Shown here: positions 31,439 to 38,462 of the stretch, in pieces
How the letters are laid out: the number at the start of each line of letters is the position of its first letter
How positions within the stretch are numbered: the stretch's first letter is position 1
NCBI GenBank assembly: GCA_001655205.1
Contig: LPNZ01005253.1
Coordinates: forward strand, 1 to 38,462
Origin: Lenisia limosa
Taxonomy: Eukaryota > Breviatea
Direction: 5' to 3'
DNA length: 38,462 nucleotides
The notes under the pieces: generated by a model
The model's database searches: none
What the model was told of the DNA's origin: nothing
What the model saw: only the letters and a program-made list of their open reading frames with translations
Program-made: the position numbers and the translations under genes

Positions 31439-33542
31439 ATGGCAGAAAGAAAAGCCGTCAACAAGTACTATCCGCCCGACTGGGACCCCTCTAAGGTATG
31501 TAATGTGTTGTGCAAGATTGCCACATCAGAACAGTGCACAGTTATTACAAATTTGATTTCTTTATGTTATAGCTGAAATATTTTTTTTTATTTGAAGATA
31601 TGAGAGATGGCTTCTTCAGGTACATCTTTGCAATGCTGTGCAATCAGTCTTTCACCTCATTCAGGGGTCTCTAAACCGCTACCATCGCTCGCATCCTTTA
31701 AGAAAAAGAGCATCAAAACTCAAAACTGAGCACAGCCTCATTGTTCGCTTTGAAATGCCGTATAACGTGTGGTGTCTTGGCTGCAATAACCACATTGGAA
31801 AGGGTGAGCTGTAATCCACTTCAATAAATATTATGCTAGCGGAGTTTGCTTCATTGACATTCAAGGTAAGCGATATAATGCGACAAAGAAGGAAGTGGGT
31901 GCGTATTTCTCTTCGAAGATATTCGAGTTTCGGATGCGATGTCACCTTTGTCCCAACATCATGGTCATGCAGAATGACCCCAAAGTGAGCCCCATTTCGA
32001 ATATCAATTGCTAATGAGGGATCAAAATTTGATAGCGAATAACAGCTCTCTTTCCAATGACCTTGTAGAACAGTGACTATGCGATGATTTCTGGAATTCG
32101 ACAAAAAATTGAAGATTTCGATCCAGAAAGTGCAGGGCTGATTAACATTGATATCGACAAAACAAGGTCTGGAAGAACAGCTGGTCAAATGAATACATGA
32201 TTTCTTATTGTATCTTATGTCTTAGAGAGAAAATGGATGATAATCCCTTCTTCAAGTTGGAGCACAACGAGTGAGTTCGGGTCTAGAAATGTGGTTAAAA
32301 TTGAGAGACCTATTCTTTCATTGTACCATGGAGTTGGGAGTTGGCAAGGTTTATAAAGTGCCTATTTCAGTATATATTATTCAATTGTTTCAAATTGTCC
32401 AACAAAGAGAATTATTGAGGTGGTTTTCTTTTTTTTTGAATAATCTTTTTTTATATGTACAAGCTCGCTCGATTACGGGACAAACCCCCCACCCACAAGG
32501 AAGAGATATTCTGAAACCAGTTTACATTGTTTACTTAATAGAAATGACGAGGCAAAGGGGCGTGAAGCTTCCGTGGTGATTGCCGACTTGTTAGAGTTGG
32601 GAAAGAAGACTACTCGTGATAACTATGGCCAGTCAAAAGTCTTGAGGAAAGCTTTTAGGGTAAGGTTTGTTTCACTTTCGTCTTTCTGTTCGCTTTAATA
32701 CTGTCATCGTTTTTAAAAAAAAAAAAAAACTTGGTATCGATGGAAAATTGATATCTGGAAATAAATCATTTGAATGTGATTACAGTAATATAAGATATTA
32801 TTCGGACATTTCTTCCCCTTACAATTTAGGAACAGCGAAAAGGGCGGTACAAACAATTGGAAAAGGTATGTAGGGGTAGGAATGTAGAAACATCTATTTT
32901 CGCGATCATGTGCATATCAAGGGATTTTTCTTTTGCATTCTTTGATAACCTTTTCTTAGTTTCAATAGTGACATAACACTTCGTATTTTTTCCCTTCTAC
33001 TCCATAACTTGAAATTTCAGTCTTTTTGGAACCGAAGCGATATGCGCATGTACCAATTCTGACACGTCTGACATTTAGGACGCGGCTGCCAACTTACCTA
33101 TGGCTCTTCTGCCTGCATCTGCTGAGGATTACGCTGGGGCGGAAGAACTGACCAGAATGGCAAGGTATGTATGGTGCTTGTTAACACATGGGGAAGGGAA
33201 TGACAGGGTATCAATATTTACCGATTATTCAAGACTTTCGGTCTCTGAAGCCCCAATTCATTGGACACGTTTTCACGTAGCCCAGGAAAAAAGAGGCCGA
33301 TTTGGAGAAGAAGCTGAAGCTTGCCAAATCAGGGCCTATTTTCGCAGCGAAAAAGACCAAAACAGCCTTGGAGGTTGGGAGGGGGGTGAGGGTGTTGTTT
33401 TGTAGGTACTGCTCCTTCTTCCCTAACCCCAAAAGAAAAAGCGAGATCAAATCCTGAGAATCCAAAGAAAGTCAAAAAGATGACATTAAGACGCTTTGAG
33501 CCCCCCCCCCCCTCTACAGCTGAGCAGGCTAGAGCATTTTAA
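31439..33542 (+). CDS. CCDC130: CCDC130/YJU2B splicing factor (CWC16 family)
   Basis: CWC16-family proteins (yeast Yju2, human YJU2 and CCDC130) join the catalytic spliceosome. Exon 1 (31439-31495) encodes MAERKAVNKYYPPDWDPSK, close to the family N-terminus. Exon 2 (31665-31803) gives GSLNRYHRSHPLRKRASKLK and RFEMPYNVWCLGCNNHIGK. Exon 3 from 31866 gives GKRYNATKKEVGAYFSSKIF and FRMRCHLCPNIMVMQNDPK. The two CxxC pairs (WCLGC, RCHLC) are the expected zinc ligands. Later exons encode SDYAMISGIRQKIEDFDPES, EKMDDNPFFKLEHN, VIADLLELGKKTTRDNYGQS, EQRKGRYKQLEK, ANLPMALLPASAEDYAGAEE and KKLKLAKSGPIFAAKKTKTA. It ends in a basic tail, a run of prolines from a C12 tract, then EQARAF and TAA at 33540-33542. 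The start, frame and introns fit throughout. Confidence 0.9.
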
Positions 33543-33697
33543 AGTATTTTGCCGTATGCCAGTTAATATTATGTAACCGATGAACGTCCATGAAAGGAGC
33601 TAAATAATGGTATCAAGACGATAATGGAAATAACACAAAACAGGCGGGTTGGCCAAGTGTTTTCGGCAATGAAAGAGAAGAGCAGCAGAGTTTTCAA
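33543..33697. terminator. Convergent 3' intergenic space
   Basis: About 155 bases between the stop of the CCDC130-like gene (plus) and the stop of MND1 (minus). Both transcripts must end here or overlap. I see no exact AATAAA on either strand that I would rely on. Confidence 0.35.
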
Positions 33698-34995
33698 TTA
33701 CTCAATATAGTCAAGATCTTCAGGAATATCGAATTGCTTGTCAAGAACATTTCCCTGAAATACAATCAGACATGTAAAAAAAAAGTCATAGCATCAGATA
33801 TAATATAAATAAGGGGTTACAAAACGTCACCAACCTCAACGTTGAATGTTCTTGATGCATAGGACTTGAAATTGAAAATATTATCTGCAGTTGTAAAGTT
33901 GTTTTGACGGAAATAATTCCCAAAAAGATCACCAAAGCAGTGCCTGCCAACCAGTCCATCTGTTTGCCGACTCTTTTGCAACTTCAACTGCAGCCTCTGG
34001 AAAGGGTCAGCAACTCAACCCGACAGAAGACCCATCATCTCATTATCCTTGTTCTTACTCATATCTCTGAAGGCAGTTGGGTCACTTCGTGAGTACATGG
34101 CCAATTCCTGGTGATGTCAGATATATATGTATTTGATAACCTTAAAGAGTACTCCAGAAGAACTAACCAGAATAATTACGTTTCAATAATTGCTGAGGCC
34201 CAACCAACTTTATCTGCATCAGCAACTGCTTCTTTTAACCTCTCATACTCCTTCTCCAATTCAAGCCTCTCTTCCTGAGGGACAATTAGAGGAATTATTG
34301 CACCCGCAAATCCACACCACCAGCCTACTGTTTGCTCTCTTCCAATGCTTTCTTTCTCAATACTAGCCTTGAGAGCCTTCCTCTTGGCTTCGTGACTGTC
34401 ATGTTCGGCTTCGGTCTCTGCAAGCTTCCGCTTCCGCTTAACCGTTAAAGCCAAAATTAACATCTCTAGGACAGCATTCATGACCCCAAAATTTGACAAA
34501 ATACAGAAGCACCCAGCAAACTGTGGCATAAGACTTGGACGGAAAGGCCCAGTAATGCCACGACGATCCGATCTTGTCAGCGTCAACCATGCTGTCATCT
34601 ACCAATGACTGCAGGACCTCCTTCACAGATTGCAATACTGGGGAATCAATCTATTAAGAAAACTTGTGGATGAATATATTCTATCTATTATATATATAAT
34701 CAGACCCTCTGATAAACAATTTAGCTGATGTTGCACTCAGTACAAACTGTTAGAAGGTTGGCAGAAATCAATGCTTACCGACTCCACTCTACAGATGTAA
34801 GGAATTGCTGTGGATACTTTGTAGATTATATAAAAAGAAAACATAGCAAGTTGAAGAAGAGTACACACAGACCTACACACAGACCTTAGCCGCCATTTTC
34901 TCGACATCTTTCAGTTGAAAGTAATCCTCAGTTCGGACGAAGACATCAAGCACTTTATCGCGTTTTTCTTCAAATGATAATCCCTTTTTCACCAT
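33698..34995 (-). CDS. MND1: Meiotic recombination cofactor MND1
   Basis: MND1 pairs with HOP2 to stimulate DMC1/RAD51 strand invasion in meiosis. The start is ATG 34995; exon 1 ends at 34885 ([20 protein letters not shown], then [17 protein letters not shown]), matching the family N-terminal helix-turn-helix. Next comes [20 protein letters not shown] and [12 protein letters not shown], the most conserved family stretch. The central coiled coil is [36 protein letters not shown] and [20 protein letters not shown]. The C-terminal part has [12 protein letters not shown], then [17 protein letters not shown], and finally [17 protein letters not shown] with TAA at 33698-33700. The family C-terminus ends with the same PEDxDYI signature. 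About eight introns occur. One short exon near 34780-34830 is poorly conserved and its boundaries are uncertain. Confidence 0.92.
34863..34886 (-). repeat. 12-bp tandem duplication on the MND1 exon 1 donor
   Basis: ACACACAGACCT occurs twice in a row (34863-34874, 34875-34886). On the coding strand this gives AAG|GTCTGTGTGTAG|GTCTGTGTGT, so the donor is duplicated. Use of the second donor would bring an in-frame TAG. Confidence 0.85.
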
Positions 34996-35137
34996 ATTGA
35001 ACAGCTTTGCGCTATTCTGTTATTCTGTTTTTCTGTTTTTACTTTCTTTATTTTTATAGTAGTGAATAGGTGGCTTGGACCCCCAGTATAGTTGTAATAT
35101 AAGTACAAAGTTCCGTTTCTTGGCTAATGTATTCAGA
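34996..35137. promoter_or_regulatory. Short divergent promoter, MND1 and membrane-protein gene
   Basis: Only about 142 bases lie between the ATG of MND1 and the preferred ATG of the next gene. It contains TTATTCTGTTATTCTG-like repeats near 35015-35040 and a TTTATTTTTATAG tract near 35047. If the upstream ATG at 35075 is used, the shared space shrinks to 79 bases. Confidence 0.45.
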
Positions 35138-36301
35138 ATGGGAAAACCAAGAGATGTTAAAAAAATCAACACTAAAGAAGATAACACGGTAGCCGAAAAA
35201 GATAAGCAAACAGAAGCCTCCCCGGCAATTAAGCCCAAGTCGACTTGTATATCGCAGTATGGCCTTCTCTACCTTCTTCCCATTGCTGCCGCCATCTGTC
35301 TATATTTAATATACCCCCAAGAAGTTCCTAAGCTGGTCTCTCTTGTTGATAACGGTCTTGTTGATACTAAGCTCACACAGATTCTTCGATTTCCGACCTT
35401 GAAGTTCCTGATTCGGTAAGGCCCTCCAACGCCAAGACTCATTTCATCAGATAGGCCGAACTCCTTTTGCTGCTTGTTTTGTATCTTCGTTTAATCTTGC
35501 AAGATGGGAGCCGAATTTTGTGAGCAGGCAAGTTCAAGGGCTTGAGGAATTTCTTAGATGTCATTTGAGAAACGTCATATTTTAGATTTAGACTTCGATA
35601 TAATTAATACCACCATTCCCCCACACCTGCACCAAAGTCAGCCATTCTGGACAGAGTATGTTGAAATTAATAAGGAAAAAAGCGGCCGAGTTATTGCTCA
35701 AAGTCGGGGTGAAACCCTTGGAACATCAAATGGTAGGTGCTTAACTAATGCTATTGATTTTTGGTGATATGATTATAATTGGTGATTGTGTGTACGGCTT
35801 ACGTTAAATCCCCCCCCCCCTTTTTTTTTTCATATTGTACTTTGTACGTGTGGTTTTATTGGTGTGAGTTAACGGAGAGTTCACAGTTATAGTTTGGGGA
35901 AGTTCACTTGTCCGAGGTCTGATCGACACGAGCAACACCACAATCTTGGAATCTTGTTCCGCGCGGGATATCCGCTCCAAATTGTAAGGTGCAGACCAAT
36001 AAAGCAGAGGTGATATTGATGTGTTCACATTTCTAGGGTAGTTTTAATGCTTTTACCTACGCACTCAAGTGCAAGAATGTAGAAGCTATTGCCATGATCG
36101 CCAAATCAACAAGTGATGATTGCTTATTTTGAATTGGTATGCCAACATGCGCAGGGTGCGGGGGTACATGAAGATGACCGTCAGCTTTACGACCTGAACG
36201 AGTATTTGGAAGATCCCTTGGAGAGAGACTGGCCAAATCAGCCGGTGGAGAAACTGATCGGAGCAGTGCGGAATTACAAGCACCATAAGCGTGACCTTTA
36301 G
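35138..36301 (+). CDS. Unrecognised single-pass membrane protein
   Basis: The start is ATG 35138 (MGKPRDVKKINTKEDN); an in-frame ATG at 35075 would add a hydrophilic extension. One membrane segment is clear: YGLLYLLPIAAAICLYLIYP, preceded by a basic charged tail, so a signal-anchor type II topology is plausible. After a 38-base intron (35520-35557) the frame continues MSFEKRHILDLDFDIINTTI and WTEYVEINKEKSGRVIAQSR. Then about 35900-35990 encodes VIVWGSSLVRGLIDTSNTTI and SCSARDIRSK, and about 36043-36110 encodes FFNAFTYALKCKNVEAIAMI. The last exon encodes HEDDRQLYDLNEYLEDPLER, ends KLIGAVRNYKHHKRDL and stops with TAG at about 36301. The junction around 36105-36155 does not resolve by eye. No family is recognised. 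Confidence 0.55.
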
Positions 36302-36644
36302 GTATTTATCTGTTTCCTTTTCATTATGTACATTATTTAAATTGTTTGTGTTGTGCTCAGAGTTGTTTTTTTAAAAAAAAAACAAGGTGAAGACATAAAA
36401 ATATTTTTTTATAAAGTCCAAAACAGTGTAATGTATGAATCGCCTTGGTAACGAAAAATGTCTACATAAGACCAAATAACAATATTGTACAACACAGAAA
36501 ATAGAAAACAGTTCAAAACAAAATAAGAAAAGGTGACCAGGGCTGTTGACCTGAGTATGTGAAAACTGGGCTCAATTAACAAAAATCACAACCCCAATCC
36601 ACACACCACTGATTATAAATCACAACCCCAATCCACACCACTGA
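36302..36644. terminator. Convergent 3' intergenic space with A/T tracts
   Basis: About 340 AT-rich bases between a plus-strand stop and a minus-strand stop. It contains long T and A tracts near 36366-36384 and the first copy of a tandem duplication at its right edge. No coding signal seen. Confidence 0.4.
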
Positions 36645-36650
36645 TTATAA
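36584..36650. repeat. Tandem duplication of about 33 bases at a stop codon
   Basis: AATCACAACCCCAATCCACA...CCACTGATTATA occurs at 36584-36617 and again from 36618. The copies differ by a two-base (AC) length change. The right-hand copy contains the TAA that ends the minus-strand gene (TTA at 36645-36647). Confidence 0.85.
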
Positions 36651-38260
36651 GACCTCAGTTTGCGGTTCTGTCAGAGCTGTTAACTCCCTCAGTCGTTCAG
36701 CCCGCATGTTTTGCAGCCGATTGCGAACCTTGACAATGAGAAACCAATAAAATATACATATCATACTATTTAAAGACGAAAATCTTCCAAAAGAGCGACA
36801 GAATATCAATGTCCGATTCTTATTTCTCATACCCATCTCGTATCCCTTCTCGTGCCCACCTCTTGGCTATGCCGTTGGAACTTCTGCTGCCTCCTAAGCT
36901 CGTCACATCTCGCCTTTTCGCTCTTTTCAAGAGCTTCCCTCTCCTCTGCGAGACGACGTTGACGATATGACTCATTCTTGGTCATCTTCTGAATATGTTA
37001 GTACTAGCCAATAGCCAATTTTGCAGTTAAGCTATCTACACAAGGAACCACATAAGCTTAAAATAACTGAAAGCGAAGTAAATGTTACATTAGAACACTG
37101 GTCGGAAAAGAACGAAGCACCACCGCGAACAATGGGAGGAAGAACAACGTTTTCAAGGTCAGGCTGCGATGATGCCCAACGAGCACTTAGATCATGAGGG
37201 GTCATTGCAGGTGAGTTTGGCGCTGAGGCTGCTGGCGTGAGTGTCATGAAATGTGTTATGAGCAAGATGTACTCATCCCCATTTGTCATTGACAAATATC
37301 AATATTTCCCAAGGCCTCAAATATAAAACCGCAATTCTTTGAAGGCAATACTAACCTATCTGTAGGTCCTGTACCCCCCCAACTTGAGTTATATCCAACG
37401 CTGTAGTAGTCATGAGCAGATTCAGCTTGGAGCTGGGTGGCTCGCGAAAGGCCTAGGGGGGACGCCATGCTGTCCGGCTCCGCAGGTTGTAACCAAGACA
37501 ATGACGTTGCAATTCCTCCGAGAACCTGCGTCTTCTTTTTGTGCATATTCGAGTATGATGAAGTGGATTGTCGGATGGGATTTTCTACGCAGTGAAAGGA
37601 ACAAAAGAAAAATACGAATGTAAGGTGATTTGAACTCAAACTGATGCCTTTCTACCCCCAAACCGGGGGATTTGAGTGAAGAAATAGACAGCGGCTGTGC
37701 GATCAGTGCAGCAACGGAGTACTTGGGGTAACTTTTGTAGACAGGACCGTCTGTGAGAGGCATTCGGTCCCTGAAAACACATAACGGGCCACATCATCAT
37801 GAAGACTGCATGCAAGGAAGTGTGGCAGATTACAGGGCGTCACTTTTAGTTACAAACCCCCATTTTATTCATATTAAATATCGATTTTCTTGATATTTAG
37901 AGAATATAAAACCCCTACTGAAACCCACGACCAACATTTTGGAGCGGTTTCCATTGAATTTGACGTCGAAAGCGAAGTAACCTAGGGAATAAACGTTGTT
38001 TGATGACTGCATATTATGATATTAATATGTAGAAATGTAATATGCTTCCTAAAAAAAGGCAGTATCAGCCCGAAGCCCATCCAAGTCATTACCACGGATA
38101 CGAAACTAAACACTTAATAAAATTATGAAAATAACGACACCGAGGGAACTCTAAATAAGTCCTTTTCAGAATTTCACCCAGTCGCACCTTTTCGAGACGG
38201 TCCATTGAGGGGCGTTCTCATGGCCATTTTCACGGCACCTCTATTTGCCAAAGGAATAAG
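36645..38260 (-). CDS. Unrecognised gene, 3' part; 5' end beyond the window
   Basis: Exons read leftwards: about 38170-38260 (GYAPFDLIPLANRGAVKMAM, then RTPLNGPSRK), possibly about 37925-37980, about 37640-37765 (RMPLTDGPVYKSYPKYSVAA, then LIAQPLSISSLKSPGLG), about 37365-37500 (ASPLGLSRATQLQAESAHDY then YSVGYNSSWGGTGPTDR), about 37105-37250 (TLTPAASAPNSPAMTPHDLS, then ARWASSQPDLENVVLPPI), about 36863-36984 (MTKNESYRQRRLAEEREALE, then DELRRQQKFQRHSQE) and 36645-36735 (VRNRLQNMRAERLRELTALT, then EPQTEVL and TAA). The last two exons join in phase 0. The N-terminal half is S/P-rich and disordered; the C-terminus is a charged helix. No family is recognised. The start codon was not found. Confidence 0.5.
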
Positions 38261-38462
38261 GTCGAAAGGCGCGTAGCCAATCACACTACTTCGTCAAGGT
38301 GTAAAATATATTTGCATGGTGAATTAGACAATCTGACAAAAAAAACTCATATGATGGACTGCTAAGTAAATAATAATAAAGCAATGAGAAAAAAAAATAA
38401 TAAAAAAAAAAAAATGGTTGTATCTGGCCAAAGCCGTCAACACCATAATATAATAATAAATG

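Noticed and set aside
31560-31620. Extra CCDC130 exon (frame LKYFLFEDMRDGFF)
   Set aside because: At 47 bases it would break the frame, and the family runs straight from DPSK to GSLNRYH, so it is taken as intron.
31679-32188. 169-codon minus-strand open frame
   Set aside because: Antisense to the conserved zinc-binding exons of the CCDC130-like gene.
1-38462. CRISPR array, bacterial operon or mobile element
   Set aside because: The gene content is eukaryotic and spliced; the repeats are isolated two-copy tandems, and no transposase, terminal repeats or regularly spaced repeats are visible.

Overview
This window is nuclear DNA from an intron-rich, compact eukaryote, most likely a unicellular one. 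Almost every gene is split into short exons (often 50-200 bases) by GT-AG introns of about 33 to 450 bases. TAA and TAG end the genes and no in-frame stop occurs inside the exons I accepted, so the standard code fits. I cannot name the lineage. The presence of MND1 implies a meiotic recombination pathway. Nine short runs of N interrupt the sequence, several of them beside C or G homopolymers.

Layout: (1) about 790-16201, minus: a giant coiled-coil protein in roughly 50 exons, with a proline-rich SP/TP-rich N-terminus and one non-coiled insert. (2) 16771-17727, minus: a small basic S/T-P-rich protein. (3) 18011-23890, plus: the RBM19/MRD1 ribosome-biogenesis protein with its characteristic order of RNA-recognition motifs. 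(4) 24094-24570 and 25178-30870, minus: one long or two adjacent genes of unrecognised family, with a long acidic/alanine-rich coil and a degenerate EF-hand-like loop. (5) 31439-33542, plus: a CCDC130/YJU2B (CWC16 family) splicing factor. (6) 33698-34995, minus: meiotic recombination cofactor MND1. (7) about 35138-36301, plus: an unrecognised single-pass membrane protein. (8) 36645 to the right edge, minus: the 3' part of an unrecognised gene.

Gene pairs alternate between divergent and convergent. The MND1/membrane-protein pair and the small-basic-protein/RBM19 pair share short divergent promoters of about 140 and 280 bases. The genes are housekeeping (rRNA processing, pre-mRNA splicing), meiotic and structural; they do not form an evident pathway or operon. 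I found no transposon, CRISPR array, tRNA or rRNA.

The most distinctive features are at the level of gene structure. Introns repeatedly carry pure C tracts at the 3' splice site and G tracts near the 5' splice site. Several short tandem duplications (12-34 bases) sit exactly on or beside splice sites. The giant coiled-coil gene reads as a series of similar small, mostly phase-0 exons sharing an R-E-x-x-L motif. Exon boundaries and family assignments come from reading the sequence by eye; no alignment or RNA data were available.
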